Positions 35,283-45,518 of a DNA stretch of 64,000 nt are shown piece by piece. The notes beneath the pieces are model-generated. The model saw nothing but the letters and a program-made list of their open reading frames with translations, did no database searches and was not told where the DNA came from. Every line of letters begins with the position of its first letter. The first letter of the stretch is position 1. The DNA is from Aurantiacibacter arachoides (GTDB lineage: Bacteria > Pseudomonadota > Alphaproteobacteria > Sphingomonadales > Sphingomonadaceae): assembly GCF_009827335.1 (NCBI RefSeq), contig NZ_WTYH01000001.1:2579501-2643500 (forward strand). The letters are read 5' to 3'. Made by a program: the position numbers and the translations under genes.

Positions 35283-36896
35283 CTAACGGGGCTGGCGGCG
35301 CATGGCAACGACACCGGCGAAAAGGAATCCTGCTGCCCAGAAAAGCGACAGGAGGTTGCCCAGTCTGGCGAAAGGCGTGGGCGCGGCGGCGGGAGGAATG
35401 ATGGCGTCGATCTGCCCTTCCTCGGCCCGTTCGAGATGCTCGCGGACCACGCCGCGCGCATCGATTACCGCGCTGATGCCATTGTTGGTGGCGCGCAGCA
35501 CCGGCAGGCCTTCCTCGATCGCGCGCATCCGCGCCTGCGCCATGAACTGCGGCGGGCCCGAGGGTCCGAACCAGCCCTCGCTCGACGGGTTGACGATGAA
35601 ATCAGGGCGATCGGCGCGGTCGACGACCTGCCCGGAAAAGATGATCTCGTAACAGATTTGCGGACTGACCTTGCCCAGCGGGCCCAGATCGACGGTCCGC
35701 GCCCCGGGACCCGGCCAGTAATCGATGGTGCCCGCCACCAGCCGCGACAGGCCGAGCGGTTCGAGCAGCCCGCGCATCGGCAGATACTCGCCGTAGGGAA
35801 CGAGGTGCGACTTGGCCACGCTGTCGATGATGTCGCCATTGGCGCCAAGCGCGGTGACGACGTTGCGCGCACCTACTGCACGGCGGGTGCCCTCGTCGCC
35901 GAGACCGATCTCCAGTTCGGTCGCGCCGGTCAGCAGCACGCTGCCAACACCCACGGTGGCGCCAAGGCGGCGGCGCGCAAACTGCGGGCTGCCCATTGCC
36001 GTGGTGGTGTCGTAATAACGCTGCGGATAGCCCTCGCGCAGGTAATCCGCCATGCCCGATTCGGGCCACAGCACCAGCCGCGGCGTCGTGGCGGCCGGGT
36101 CGGGCCGTCGGGACAGGTCGGCAAGGCGCTGGTAGTTCGCCTCGAAGGAACGCGGATCGTTCAGCGCGGCCTGCGCGATGACCGGCTTGGCGATGGTCAC
36201 ACGCACCGTGCCCTCGCGCGGCGCCGGCGCCGGCCAGACCATGCCGAGAACGGTCAGCGCGATCACCAGCAGCATGACCCGATTCCGCCGCTCCAGCGCC
36301 AGCAACAGCGGTGCGGCGGAGAGGAACAGGGCGAAACCGGAGAGCGCGTAGGTGCCCGCCATCGGTGCGAGCGCAGCCAGCCCTGGTCGCGAGAATTCGC
36401 CCAGCAACACCATGGCAAAGGGGTTCCAGGCGTAGCCGGTGAAGACCCAGCTTCTCAGCCATTCAGCGATTACCCACGCGCCCGCGAATACCAGCACGAA
36501 GCCCCAGCCCGCGCCGGTTCTGGCCAGCGCCCGCGCCGCGCCTGCCGCCAGCGCCGGATAGACGGCCAGATAGATCGCGAGCAGCGGCACGGCGGCCCAC
36601 CCGAGGACCGCCGGCATCTGCGCCTGATGCGTAAAGGAATCGGCGATCCACACGTTGCCGAACGTGAAGTGCGCCCAGCCGAACAGCCAGCCGAGCCAGG
36701 TGGCGCGTTTCCAGCTGCTGGCGCTCGCTGTCATCAGCGCGAACAGCCCCATCGCCAGCAGCGCCAGCGGCCACAGGCCAAGCGGCTGGAATCCGGTTGC
36801 AGAGATGAAGCCGAGGCCAAGCGCCCACAGCCATGCCCCGCGACCGTCCGCGCGCGGCAGACGGTCGATCAGCGGCAGGGCGGATTGAGCCTCCAC
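35283..36896 (-). CDS. lnt: apolipoprotein N-acyltransferase
   Basis: The 537-residue inner-membrane enzyme adds the third acyl chain to lipoproteins. About six N-terminal helices precede a nitrilase-type domain. The catalytic triad is visible as Glu in LVLWPESGM near 278, Lys in VAKSHLVPYGEYLP near 361 and Cys in PQICYEII near 415. The many lipoproteins in this window are its expected substrates. It is followed on the same strand by metK and preceded by the DUF4167 gene. Confidence 0.97.
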   Translation of the reverse strand: MEAQSALPLIDRLPRADGRGAWLWALGLGFISATGFQPLGLWPLALLAMGLFALMTASASSWKRATWLGWLFGWAHFTFGNVWIADSFTHQAQMPAVLGWAAVPLLAIYLAVYPALAAGAARALARTGAGWGFVLVFAGAWVIAEWLRSWVFTGYAWNPFAMVLLGEFSRPGLAALAPMAGTYALSGFALFLSAAPLLLALERRNRVMLLVIALTVLGMVWPAPAPREGTVRVTIAKPVIAQAALNDPRSFEANYQRLADLSRRPDPAATTPRLVLWPESGMADYLREGYPQRYYDTTTAMGSPQFARRRLGATVGVGSVLLTGATELEIGLGDEGTRRAVGARNVVTALGANGDIIDSVAKSHLVPYGEYLPMRGLLEPLGLSRLVAGTIDYWPGPGARTVDLGPLGKVSPQICYEIIFSGQVVDRADRPDFIVNPSSEGWFGPSGPPQFMAQARMRAIEEGLPVLRATNNGISAVIDARGVVREHLERAEEGQIDAIIPPAAAPTPFARLGNLLSLFWAAGFLFAGVVAMRRQPR

Positions 36897-36916
36897 GTGC
36901 GCGTTTCCGGCGCGGC

Positions 36917-37777
36917 TCAGCCTAGGGCTTCGCGGGCACCGTCGTCATCATCGTCCTTGGGCTTGCGCCGGGTGGAGAGCTTGCGCGGCTTGCGCGCGGC
37001 GCCCTCTTCGTCGCTCGTGCGGGCGATGGCGGGGGGAAGCATGGCCGGGTCCAGCCCGCCGCCATGGTCCACCGGCGATGCCTCGCCCGCGGGATCCTCC
37101 GCATCCTTGCGGCGGCGGGGCTTCCTGGCCTTGGGCTGCGCATCCTTGGAATGCTCGCCGTCAGACCGTTCGTCCCGCGGCGTATCGTCACGCGTGAAGG
37201 GGTTCCGGTCGTCCTGCTGGTCGCCCGCCTCGCCCTCGGCACCGGGTTGCGGCTGGTTACGCACGCGCTTCGGTCGGCCTTCGCCACTCCGGCTCTCGTT
37301 GCCGCGACCTTCGTTGCCCCGGCCCTCGTTACGGTTGTCGTTGCCACGGTTATCGTCGCGCCCGTCGTTGTCGCGGCGTTCATTACGCCCGGCGCGCTGG
37401 CGGTTGCCGCGATCCTGTCGATCGTCCGACACGTCCGTATCGCCGCGGTCGTCGTCGCGATCGTCCTCACGGTCATCGTTGCGGAAATCCTGGCGATCGT
37501 CGCTACGATCGTTTTCGCGCGCGGGTCGGTCGTCCTTTTGCGGCTTGCTGTCGGCAATCACGCGGAAGTAATGGTCGGCGAACTGCAGGTAATATTCGGT
37601 CTGCACCCGGTCGTCGTTGAGCGAAGCTTCGTGCGCCAGCTTCTTGTACTTGTCGAGCATCTGGGGCGCATTGCCCCGTGCGCGCGAATCGATGCGGTTG
37701 GACTGGTTTCCCCCGCCCGGGCCGCCACGATTGTTGCCGCGACCGCGACGTCGATTGTTATTCCGGTTCTGGTTCAA
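36917..37777 (-). CDS. DUF4167 protein with charged tail
   Basis: The 286-residue protein begins with an Asn/Arg/Gly-rich segment (NQNRNNNRRRGRGNNRGG). The conserved DUF4167 core follows (ARGNAPQMLDKYKKLAHEA and QTEYYLQFADHYFRVI). From about residue 90 the protein is low-complexity Asp/Arg, Asn/Arg/Gly and Lys, probably disordered and RNA-binding-like. The family is alphaproteobacterial and of unknown function. I choose the TTG at 37777 (LNQNRNN) because homologues start there; longer in-frame extensions run toward prmC without family support. Confidence 0.82.
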   Translation of the reverse strand: MNQNRNNNRRRGRGNNRGGPGGGNQSNRIDSRARGNAPQMLDKYKKLAHEASLNDDRVQTEYYLQFADHYFRVIADSKPQKDDRPARENDRSDDRQDFRNDDREDDRDDDRGDTDVSDDRQDRGNRQRAGRNERRDNDGRDDNRGNDNRNEGRGNEGRGNESRSGEGRPKRVRNQPQPGAEGEAGDQQDDRNPFTRDDTPRDERSDGEHSKDAQPKARKPRRRKDAEDPAGEASPVDHGGGLDPAMLPPAIARTSDEEGAARKPRKLSTRRKPKDDDDDGAREALG

Positions 37778-37971
37778 AGGAATTTCGCTTCCCTGGCTTT
37801 CGTTTGCCCGCCGCAGCGCGGCAAGGGCCGTGACCCCATCGCAGGCGCCACGCGGGGCGCCGGTTCGTCCGTCATCTTTACCCTTGAAGCGGTTCGCCGC
37901 CTCGTCCAGCAAATGTCGGAGTGAAAGGCCCCGGGCGTCCATCCGTCCCTTGGGCCTTGGTTGCGACGTAA

Positions 37972-38841
37972 CTACTCGGTGCGGCTTTGCCAAGCCTTTT
38001 GTCGCAGGACCAGCGCACGGTCGCGTCCGGCGAGATCGCGGTGGATGGTGACGGCGAAGCCGGCATCGTCGGCGATCCGGCCAACCACGCGGGCCTGCAG
38101 GTGGCCGATCTCCAGCACCGCCACGCCGCCGGGCGCGAGCAGCGCAGCCAATTGGGGGACGAGCACGCGGTAGTCGTCGAGCCCCTCTGGCCCAGCGAAC
38201 AGCGCGCTGGCAGGTTCATGGTCGCGAACGTCGGGGGAGAGTTCGGCGCAGTCCTCGACATAGGGCGGATTGGCGATCACGAGGCCGAACACGCCGAACC
38301 CGTCCGCCCAGCCGGGCAGCGTCCAGTCACCGGGACGCATTTCCGCCCGCCCGGCAAGGCCCAGCGCCGCGGCGTTTTCCTCCGCCACCGCCAGCGCGGG
38401 GGCGGAGGCATCGATGCCGATGCCCGCCGCCTGGGGCAGTTCGGCCAGCAGCGTCAGCAGCAGCGCGCCCGAGCCGGTGCCGAGATCGAGCACGCGCCGG
38501 GCCAAGGGCGCGGCGGCCAGCGCCGCCTCGACCACGCACTCGCTGTCGCCACGCGGGATCAGCACGTCGGGTGTGACGCGGAACGGGCGACCGTAGAAAT
38601 CCTGCGTGCCGAGGATGTGCGCTACCGGCTCATGCCCGGCACGCCGCTCCACCAACGCAGCGAAATCCGCGGGGGCCGGATCGGCCATGCACCGCAGCAG
38701 CAGGTCAGAGCGCGACACGCCGAGCGCGTGCGCCATGAGCAACTCCGCATCCAGCCGCGCGGTATCGCTCGTCGCGGCGAGACGCGCTGCGGCCTCGCGG
38801 ATACCCTCGGCAACAGGCAAACCCGCCGGCTTTTCAGCCAT
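37972..38841 (-). CDS. prmC: release factor glutamine methyltransferase
   Basis: The 289-residue SAM-dependent enzyme methylates the Gln of the GGQ motif in release factors. It has the N-terminal helical substrate-binding domain, motif [17 protein letters not shown] and the catalytic NPPY in [13 protein letters not shown] near 190. [13 protein letters not shown] lies between them. The ATG at 38841 overlaps the end of prfA by eight bases, coupling the enzyme to its own substrate. Expected length for the family. Confidence 0.96.
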   Translation of the reverse strand: MAEKPAGLPVAEGIREAAARLAATSDTARLDAELLMAHALGVSRSDLLLRCMADPAPADFAALVERRAGHEPVAHILGTQDFYGRPFRVTPDVLIPRGDSECVVEAALAAAPLARRVLDLGTGSGALLLTLLAELPQAAGIGIDASAPALAVAEENAAALGLAGRAEMRPGDWTLPGWADGFGVFGLVIANPPYVEDCAELSPDVRDHEPASALFAGPEGLDDYRVLVPQLAALLAPGGVAVLEIGHLQARVVGRIADDAGFAVTIHRDLAGRDRALVLRQKAWQSRTE

Positions 38842-39901
38842 CCATCGCCGCCAAGCGCTTGGCCTCATCCTCGGCGATCAGCGCGTCGACGACCTCGCCA
38901 AGGCCCGGCCCCGCCAGCACCTCGTCGAGCTTGTGCAGGGTCAGGCCGATGCGGTGATCGGTCACGCGGCCTTGCGGGAAATTGTAGGTGCGGATGCGTT
39001 CGGAGCGGTCGCCGCTGCCGACCATGGCCTTGCGCAGGTCGGCCTCGGCCCCGTGCGCTTCCTCGCGGCGCTTCTCGTAGAGGCGCGCGCGCAGCACCTT
39101 CATCGCCTTGTCGCGGTTCTTGTGCTGGCTGCGCTCGTCCTGCATCGCCACCACGATGCCCGTGGGCACGTGGGTGATGCGCACAGCGCTGTCGGTGGTG
39201 TTGACGTGCTGCCCGCCCGCCCCGCTGGATCGGTAGATGTCGATGCGCAGGTCGCCCTCGTCGATGCTGACGTCGACCTCGGTGGGTTCGGGCAGCACCG
39301 CGACCGTGGCCGCGCTGGTGTGGATGCGCCCGCCGCTCTCGGTCACCGGCACGCGCTGCACGCGGTGGACGCCAGATTCAAACTTCAGCTTGGCGAACAC
39401 CCCGGTTCCGGCGACGTTGGCGACGATCTCCTTGAAGCCGCCGACGTCGGCGGCGGCCATGGAGACCGGCTCCACCCGCCAGCCCTGCTCGGCGGCGTAG
39501 CGTTCGTACATGCGGTAAAGATCGCCGGCGAACAGCGCCGCCTCATCACCGCCGGTGCCGGCGCGAATTTCCAGCATGGCGGGGCGCAGGTCGGCGCTGT
39601 CACGCGGCAGCATGGATAGCGCGAGGGCGCGTTCGGCCTCGGGCAGGCGGGCCTTCAGCTGCGCGAGTTCCTCCTCCGCCATGGCCTTCATTTCCGGGTC
39701 TGCGAGCATGTCGGTAAGGCCCGCGATTTCCTCGCGCATGGCGGCAACCTCGATGGCGGCTTTCGCGACCGGCTCGAGCTCGGCATAGTCGCGGCTGGCC
39801 GCCACGAAGGCGTCGCCCTCGAGCTGACCGCTGGCCATGCGCGCCTCGAGTTCGGCAAAACGATTTCCGATCTGGCGCAGACGTTCGGCGGTGACGGTCA
39901 A
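38834..39901 (-). CDS. prfA: peptide chain release factor 1
   Basis: This 355-residue factor ends translation at UAA and UAG. The GGQ peptidyl-transferase motif is in [17 protein letters not shown] near 229. The anticodon-like tripeptide region is in [17 protein letters not shown], and the C-terminal block is [23 protein letters not shown]. The start is TTG at 39901, the only plausible one, overlapping the hisS stop as TTGA. The prfA-prmC pair is conserved. Confidence 0.96.
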   Translation of the reverse strand: MTVTAERLRQIGNRFAELEARMASGQLEGDAFVAASRDYAELEPVAKAAIEVAAMREEIAGLTDMLADPEMKAMAEEELAQLKARLPEAERALALSMLPRDSADLRPAMLEIRAGTGGDEAALFAGDLYRMYERYAAEQGWRVEPVSMAAADVGGFKEIVANVAGTGVFAKLKFESGVHRVQRVPVTESGGRIHTSAATVAVLPEPTEVDVSIDEGDLRIDIYRSSGAGGQHVNTTDSAVRITHVPTGIVVAMQDERSQHKNRDKAMKVLRARLYEKRREEAHGAEADLRKAMVGSGDRSERIRTYNFPQGRVTDHRIGLTLHKLDEVLAGPGLGEVVDALIAEDEAKRLAAMDG

Positions 39902-41307
39902 CCTGTGGGCTTTCTTTTCATCTGGTATGGGCCACTTGGCGGAATCATTCGTCCCCAGTTGTCTTCCTTTTGAACCTCTACGTCCCGCACAGACCAGTCT
40001 TGCTCAATCACAGTAAGAGCGTCGCCATATGTCCACGCGTCGGCACCGAATTTCCCCATAGAAAAACGAATGGTCTCGAAACCGTTCTCATCTATTCCAA
40101 CAACTAGGATTGCCGCAGACTGTTTGGCAGCGCGCTGGAAGGCTTTGTTGAAGCTCCCCGTGAAAACTTCAATGCCTCCGAAAGGTCGATCAAAACGAGC
40201 GAACTTGGCGTTCCGCAGCTTGCTCGCAATTTCGAAGCATACGGCCTTTGCCTCTTCGTTTTCCGGAACGATCGCAATATGCGCTACGGAATAAGAACGC
40301 GTAATGCTCTCGAACTTCTCTGTCTTCTCCACCAGCATCGCCAGCCGCTCGATCCCCGCCGCCCAGCCCACCGCAGGCGTCGGCGCACCGCCGAGGCTTT
40401 CCATCAGCCCGTCGTAGCGCCCGCCGCCGAGGATCGTGCTTTGCGAACCCAGCGCAGCGGCCGCCGCCGAGCCCTCGTCGGGCACGAACTCAAATGCGGT
40501 GTGCCGATAGTAGTCGAGCCCGCGCACGAGGCTTTCCGCCCGCGTCCACTTGACGCCCGCCGCGTCCAGCCCGCTGGTCACCGCGCCGAAGAAGTCCTGC
40601 GCCTCGCCGGACAGGAACTGGTCGATCTTCGGCGCATCGGCCACGAACTTGCGGTCGCGCGGGTCCTTGCTGTCGAGGATGCGCAGCGGGTTCTTCTCCA
40701 GCCGCTCCTGCGAATCCTCGCTCAATTCGCCGCGCACCTGGCCGAAGTAATCGATCAGCGCGCTCCGCCATGCCTCGCGGCTGTCGCCGTCGCCCAGCGT
40801 GTTGAGGTGCAGCGTCACGCCCTCGATCCCCAGCTCGCGGATGAGCTGGTCGGCCATGGCCAGCAATTCCACGTCCGCCTGCGGCTCGGCCGCGCCGATG
40901 ATCTCGGCATCGATCTGGTGGAACTGGCGATAGCGCCCCTTCTGCGGGCGTTCGTACCGGAACAGCGGGCCGTGGGTCGCCACCTTCAGCGGCGCGTGCT
41001 GCTGCCAGCCGTTGGTGATGAACGCGCGGGCGATGCCGGCGGTGAACTCGGGCCGCAGGGTCAGGCTTTCCTCGCCCCGGTCGAGGAACGAATACATCTC
41101 CTTGGAGACAACGTCGGTCGTCTCGCCGATGGCGCGGCTGAACACCTCGGTGCGTTCGAACACCGGCATTTCGATACGGCGAAAGCGGTAGAGCTTGCGC
41201 ACCCGCTCGAACGTCTCGACCACGAAGGCAAAGGCCTCCGCATCGGCGCCGAAGATATCCTGCGTGCCGCGGATCGCCTGGGGTGTCTTCAAACCTGATT
41301 TAGCCAT
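39898..41307 (-). CDS. hisS: histidyl-tRNA synthetase with AT-richer C-terminal segment
   Basis: The 469-residue class II synthetase has the catalytic core: [13 protein letters not shown], motif 2 ([21 protein letters not shown]) and motif 3 region ([14 protein letters not shown]... GWAAGIERL). The HisA motif [15 protein letters not shown] is intact. From about residue 328 to the end, the anticodon-binding domain and a tail ending MKRKPTG are coded by visibly lower G+C: 31 of 60 G/C at 40081-40140 against 44 of 60 at 40381-40440. This suggests the 3' third was replaced. The ATG at 41307 gives the standard start [17 protein letters not shown]. Confidence 0.93.
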   Translation of the reverse strand: MAKSGLKTPQAIRGTQDIFGADAEAFAFVVETFERVRKLYRFRRIEMPVFERTEVFSRAIGETTDVVSKEMYSFLDRGEESLTLRPEFTAGIARAFITNGWQQHAPLKVATHGPLFRYERPQKGRYRQFHQIDAEIIGAAEPQADVELLAMADQLIRELGIEGVTLHLNTLGDGDSREAWRSALIDYFGQVRGELSEDSQERLEKNPLRILDSKDPRDRKFVADAPKIDQFLSGEAQDFFGAVTSGLDAAGVKWTRAESLVRGLDYYRHTAFEFVPDEGSAAAAALGSQSTILGGGRYDGLMESLGGAPTPAVGWAAGIERLAMLVEKTEKFESITRSYSVAHIAIVPENEEAKAVCFEIASKLRNAKFARFDRPFGGIEVFTGSFNKAFQRAAKQSAAILVVGIDENGFETIRFSMGKFGADAWTYGDALTVIEQDWSVRDVEVQKEDNWGRMIPPSGPYQMKRKPTG

Positions 41308-41403
41308 GGCCCGCCCGTTACTGGGCGAATGCGCCCCCTGCAACGCCTGGCATGGCGAAGGGCCGCATTGCCATCTGGCCGCCGCCGCGCCAGACAGGCC
41401 CGC

Positions 41404-43326
41404 ATGATCCGCACCCTGCTTGCTTCCGCCGCGCTTGCCGCCGCCCTGGTCGCTGCCGTTCCCGCCGCCGCGCAGGACCGCGATCCGCTGCCGCCATCCG
41501 CCGACACGCCCTATCCCGGCACCATGCGTCTGCACGTCGACGCGACCGACACCCGCGCCCGCACGTTCCGCACCACGCAGGCGATCCCCGTGGCGGACGG
41601 CGCGCGCGAACTGGTGCTGGTCTATCCGCAGTGGCTTCCCGGCAACCACGCCGCGTCGGGCCAGGTCCAGCGCATTTCCCGCCTCGCCTTTACGTCGGAC
41701 GCCGGGCCGGTGACGTGGGAGCGGGTGCCCTATGCCCCCTACGCCTTTCGCCTGGCGCTGCCCGCGGGGGCACGCAGCGTTACCGCAGAAATGATCTACG
41801 CCTCGCCCTTCCCCGGTGGCGGCTGGCGCACGCTGATCACCGATGCGATCGCCAACGTGCAGTGGGAAAAGATGTCGCTCTATCCCGCCGGCCACGATGT
41901 GGCGCGCATCATGGTGGAGCCGAGTGTGACCCTGCCCGAAGGCTGGACTGCGGCAGGCGCCCTCGATGGCGCGCGGGTCGACGGCAGCACCGTCCACTAC
42001 GCCGCCACCGACTATGAAACGCTGGTCGATTCGCCGCTGTTCGCCGGCGCGCATCACCGCAGCTGGGATCTGGGCCACAACGTCGAGCTGCAGGCGTTCG
42101 GCGACGAGGCAGAGGATATCGAGGCCGACGGCGAGGCCATCGCCGCCCACCGCGCGCTGGTGGAGGAGGCGCTGCTGTTGTTCGGCGGGCCGCGGTTCGA
42201 TCACTACGATTTCCTGCTCGCGCTGACCGACGAGCTGGGCGACATCGGGCTGGAGCATCACCGTTCGAGCGAGAACACCCAGACGCGTGACGACCTGTCC
42301 GACTTTGCCGGCAATGCGCACGACAACACGCTGCTGCCGCACGAATTCACCCACAGCTGGAACGGCAAGTACCGCCGCCCCGCGGGGCTCGACGCGCCCG
42401 ACTATCACACCGCGCTCGATGCACGGCTGCTGTGGGTCTACGAAGGGCAGACGAGCTTCTGGGACTTCGTGCTCGCCGCGCGCAGCGGCTTCATGCCCAG
42501 GGACATGGTGCTGGGCTACATCGCCAACCAGGCGGCGAACTTTTCCATGGTGGCGGGCCGCGACTGGCGCAGCGTGGAGGATACCACCTACGATCCCATG
42601 CTCGGCTACCAGGCGGACCGGCCCTGGCCGTCGCTCAGCCGCAACCGCGACTATTACCGCGAGGCCGGCCTCGTCTGGCTGGAGGCCGACCAGCTGATCC
42701 GCCGCGAGACGCGCGGGGCCAGGGGGCTGGACGATTTCGCCGCCACCTTCTTCGCCGGGCCCGACGGGGAACACAGCGTCAATCCCTACACCTTCGAAGA
42801 CGTGGTGGCCGCGCTGAACGCGGTCCACCCGCACGACTGGGCGACGTTCCTGACCACCCGGCTGCGCGAGGCAGGCCAGCCCGCGCCGCTCGCCGGGATC
42901 GAGGCTGGCGGCTATCGCCTGGTCTGGAAGGACGAACCCAACCCCTGGACCGCGCAGGCGCGCGACGGGGCGACGGGGGACTTTTCCGGCTCGCTCGGTA
43001 TGTCGGTGGGCAGCGATGGCGGGGTGTCCGGCACGCTATGGGGCTCGCCCGCGTTCGCAGCCGGGCTGATGCCCGACGTGACCATTGTGGCGGTGGATGG
43101 CGTGGATTTCACGCGGCAGACGCTGGCCAACGCCCTGACCCGCGCCGCAGAAGATCGCCAGCCAATCAACCTGCTGGTCCAGCGGGGCGAGCGGATCGAG
43201 ACCATCGCGCTCGCCTATTATGACGGCATTCGTTACCCGTGGCTGGAACGCATGGGCGAAGGCGAGGCCGGGCTCGACCGTCTGCTGGCGCCCCGCACAC
43301 AACAGCGCCCGTCCAGCCGCCGCTGA
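41404..43326 (+). CDS. exported M61-family metallopeptidase
   Basis: The 640-residue protein has a signal peptide (cut after AAA near residue 22) and the M61 zinc motif HEFTH at residues 313-317, followed by [21 protein letters not shown] probably holds the third zinc ligand. The N-terminal third is beta-rich, with [11 protein letters not shown] typical of the family. A PDZ-like domain covers about 530-610 ([24 protein letters not shown]). M61 enzymes are glycyl aminopeptidases, probably acting on peptides in the periplasm. It diverges from hisS. Confidence 0.92.
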   Translation: MIRTLLASAALAAALVAAVPAAAQDRDPLPPSADTPYPGTMRLHVDATDTRARTFRTTQAIPVADGARELVLVYPQWLPGNHAASGQVQRISRLAFTSDAGPVTWERVPYAPYAFRLALPAGARSVTAEMIYASPFPGGGWRTLITDAIANVQWEKMSLYPAGHDVARIMVEPSVTLPEGWTAAGALDGARVDGSTVHYAATDYETLVDSPLFAGAHHRSWDLGHNVELQAFGDEAEDIEADGEAIAAHRALVEEALLLFGGPRFDHYDFLLALTDELGDIGLEHHRSSENTQTRDDLSDFAGNAHDNTLLPHEFTHSWNGKYRRPAGLDAPDYHTALDARLLWVYEGQTSFWDFVLAARSGFMPRDMVLGYIANQAANFSMVAGRDWRSVEDTTYDPMLGYQADRPWPSLSRNRDYYREAGLVWLEADQLIRRETRGARGLDDFAATFFAGPDGEHSVNPYTFEDVVAALNAVHPHDWATFLTTRLREAGQPAPLAGIEAGGYRLVWKDEPNPWTAQARDGATGDFSGSLGMSVGSDGGVSGTLWGSPAFAAGLMPDVTIVAVDGVDFTRQTLANALTRAAEDRQPINLLVQRGERIETIALAYYDGIRYPWLERMGEGEAGLDRLLAPRTQQRPSSRR

Positions 43327-43430
43327 CACTTGCCCCCTCCGCCGCCCCGCCCTAAAGGCGCGGCGCAAAGGCGGAAGCGGGCTACGGCAACGCGTTTCGC
43401 CCGACCATTTCCATCAGGGACCCAGCATCC

Positions 43431-43985
43431 ATGCGCATCGAATTCATCCCCACCGGCGACAATCCGCCCGAAAGCCTCAACGTCATCATCGAGGTGCCCA
43501 CCGGCGGGGAGCCGGTGAAGTACGAGTTCGACAAGGAAAGCGGCGCGCTGTTCGTCGACCGCATCCTGCACACGCCCATGCGCTATCCGTGCAACTACGG
43601 CTTCGTGCCGCACACCCTGTCGCCCGACGGCGATCCGCTCGATGCGCTGGTCATCGCCCGTTCGCCGTTCATCCCCGGCTGCGTGGTGCGCGCCCGCCCG
43701 ATCGGCGTACTGAACCTCGAAGACGAACACGGCGGCGACGAGAAGATCATCTGCGTCCCGGTGGACACCACCTTCCCTTACTACTCCGACGTTGGCGAAA
43801 CGAAGGATCTGCCGAGCATCATCTTCCAGCAGATCGAGCACTTCTTCACCCACTACAAGGATCTGGAGAAGGAAAAGTGGGTGCGCGTGGGCGCCTGGGG
43901 CGACGCCGCCGAGGCCAAGCGCATCGTGCTGGAAAGCATCGAACGGGCGAAGAATGCGCCCAGGCCCGAGAAGTCGCACCTTTGA
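43431..43985 (+). CDS. ppa: inorganic pyrophosphatase
   Basis: The 184-residue soluble family I enzyme hydrolyses the pyrophosphate released in biosynthesis. Active-site residues lie in EVPTGGEPVKYEFDKESGAL, RYPCNYGFVPHT and the metal-binding DGDPLDALV (DxDPxD). The EKWVRVGAWGDAAEAK helix region is also typical. Length is normal. No promoter is clear; it follows the M61 gene by 104 bases. Confidence 0.97.
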   Translation: MRIEFIPTGDNPPESLNVIIEVPTGGEPVKYEFDKESGALFVDRILHTPMRYPCNYGFVPHTLSPDGDPLDALVIARSPFIPGCVVRARPIGVLNLEDEHGGDEKIICVPVDTTFPYYSDVGETKDLPSIIFQQIEHFFTHYKDLEKEKWVRVGAWGDAAEAKRIVLESIERAKNAPRPEKSHL

Positions 43986-43992
43986 AAGATCT

Positions 43993-44012
43993 GACCCCGG
44001 TTCGCCGGGGTC
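43993..44012. terminator. possible terminator after ppa
   Basis: An 8-bp perfect stem with a TTCG tetraloop (GACCCCGG/CCGGGGTC) lies between ppa and the converging BON-MscS gene. The T-tract is weak rightward; leftward the sequence reads AGATCTTTC. Confidence 0.55.
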
Positions 44013-44019
44013 CGTGCGG

Positions 44020-45489
44020 TCACTCCACCGGGCGAGCGTGATCCAGCAGGTCGTTCGCCTGATCGCCGCCTGCCTCGCGCCGTTCCTCGTCGACCATGCG
44101 GGCGATCTCGTCGTCCGGCCTGACGTCTTCGGCGTGGCCGGTGACCGGAGCGGGCGCGGGCGCGGGCGTGGGTTGCGGCAACGCGGCGGGTGACGGCGCA
44201 GGTCCGCCTGCCTTGCTGCCTGCGCCTTTGCCGCCGCCCTTGGCCGCCAGATGCTCGCCGAAATTCTCGCCCAGGTTCTCGAACGGCAGCGCACTGGTGC
44301 GCGGATCGAATCGCAGGCGGTAGATCGGTTCGGGCAGCGCGAAGCCCGCGCCTTCCAGCGCCATCTTGCAGGCGGCGATGGCGCGGGTGCGGGCCTTGTT
44401 CCAGTCGGTCTCCCGCTGGTCGATCCAGCCGAGGAACTGCAACGCCACGTTGGAATCGCCCACCTCGGCAATACGCACTTCGGGGGCGGGGGCATCCAGC
44501 ACGAAGTCCAGCCCGCGTAGCGTGTCCTTCCCCACCTCTCGCGCGGCCATCGCGTCGTCGTCGGCATCGACGCCCAGCGTGAAATCGAAACGGCGCTGCG
44601 GGTTGCGGGTGTAGTTGAGGATCACCGCCTTGAAGACGGTGGAATTGGGGATGCGCAGGTGATTGCCATCCAGGGTCATCAGCACGGTAGCACGGCTGGT
44701 GAGGCGGATGACCCGGCCCTCCAAGCTTTCGATCACCACGTGGTCGTTGGCGCGGAACGGCTGGCGCAGGCTCAGCATCAGGCTGGCGACGTAGTTCTCC
44801 ACCGTGTCGCGCATGGCAAAACCCAGCGCGATACCGATGACACCGGCTCCGCCCAGCACCGCGCCCATCAGGGTGCCCGCACCGATCATGTCGAGCGCCA
44901 CCACCAGCGCCAGCACGATGAAGACGAAGCGGATGGCGCTGGCGATCAGTTCGGCGAGGAAGGAATTGGGCGCAAGGCGGCGCCACAGGCCCGTCAGCGA
45001 GGCCAGCAGATAGCCAGAGGCGACGATCGCCAGCGCCACCAGCAGCGCCAGACCCGCGAGGGGCAGCGTGCGCACGACCCCACGCACCTTGTCACCAAGC
45101 CCGCCGATGCTGCCGTCCAGGTCGACGGACACGTCGCGCTCCACCCCGTTCTCGACCGTGACTACGCCGTCCACCCCGCTGGCGATGGCCTCGGCCCGGG
45201 CGACCGCGCTGGCATCGGGTGCGGCGCCCGACAGCGTGACGACGCCCTGGCTGACGCTGACCCGGACATTCACAAGGCTGGGCACGTTGGCGAAGATGTC
45301 ACCCAGCCGCGCGGCGATGCGCTGGTCTTGCGCCGGATCCGGGTCGAGATCGATCGAGCCGGCGGCGGGCGCGGAACTGACGGAGGTATCGGGTGCGGCA
45401 GGGGCGCCGCTTTCGAGCGGGATGGCCGCCCGCGCCAAGCCGGGCCCGAATGCCAGCATCAGCGCCGCTGCAAGCGCCCACAGGACCAA
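44020..45489 (-). CDS. BON-domain MscS mechanosensitive channel
   Basis: The protein (489 residues from the TTG at 45489) has an export signal ending GLARA. A BON domain at about 55-120 (LVNVRVSVSQGVVTLSGAA) would be periplasmic. Three membrane helices precede the MscS beta domain (RQPFRANDHVVIESLEGRV; MTLDGNHLRIPNSTVFKAVI). A Pro/Ala-rich tail follows. The start is uncertain: a CTG at 45522 would form a CTGA overlap with the upstream gene and give an N-terminal Arg before the signal, while the nearest ATG lies deep inside the upstream gene. Confidence 0.85.
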   Translation of the reverse strand: MVLWALAAALMLAFGPGLARAAIPLESGAPAAPDTSVSSAPAAGSIDLDPDPAQDQRIAARLGDIFANVPSLVNVRVSVSQGVVTLSGAAPDASAVARAEAIASGVDGVVTVENGVERDVSVDLDGSIGGLGDKVRGVVRTLPLAGLALLVALAIVASGYLLASLTGLWRRLAPNSFLAELIASAIRFVFIVLALVVALDMIGAGTLMGAVLGGAGVIGIALGFAMRDTVENYVASLMLSLRQPFRANDHVVIESLEGRVIRLTSRATVLMTLDGNHLRIPNSTVFKAVILNYTRNPQRRFDFTLGVDADDDAMAAREVGKDTLRGLDFVLDAPAPEVRIAEVGDSNVALQFLGWIDQRETDWNKARTRAIAACKMALEGAGFALPEPIYRLRFDPRTSALPFENLGENFGEHLAAKGGGKGAGSKAGGPAPSPAALPQPTPAPAPAPVTGHAEDVRPDDEIARMVDEERREAGGDQANDLLDHARPVE

Positions 45490-45518
45490 GGGCGCGGCGG
45501 ACAGGCGCGCCAGCAGCG

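Noticed and set aside
37778-37993. A longer start for the DUF4167 protein
   Set aside because: The extra residues reach into prmC and are absent from the family. The TTG at 37777 gives the usual Asn/Arg-rich start.
41308-42834. Extension of hisS far upstream to give a 978-residue protein
   Set aside because: The extension is antisense to the M61 peptidase. The family start [14 protein letters not shown] lies at 41307.
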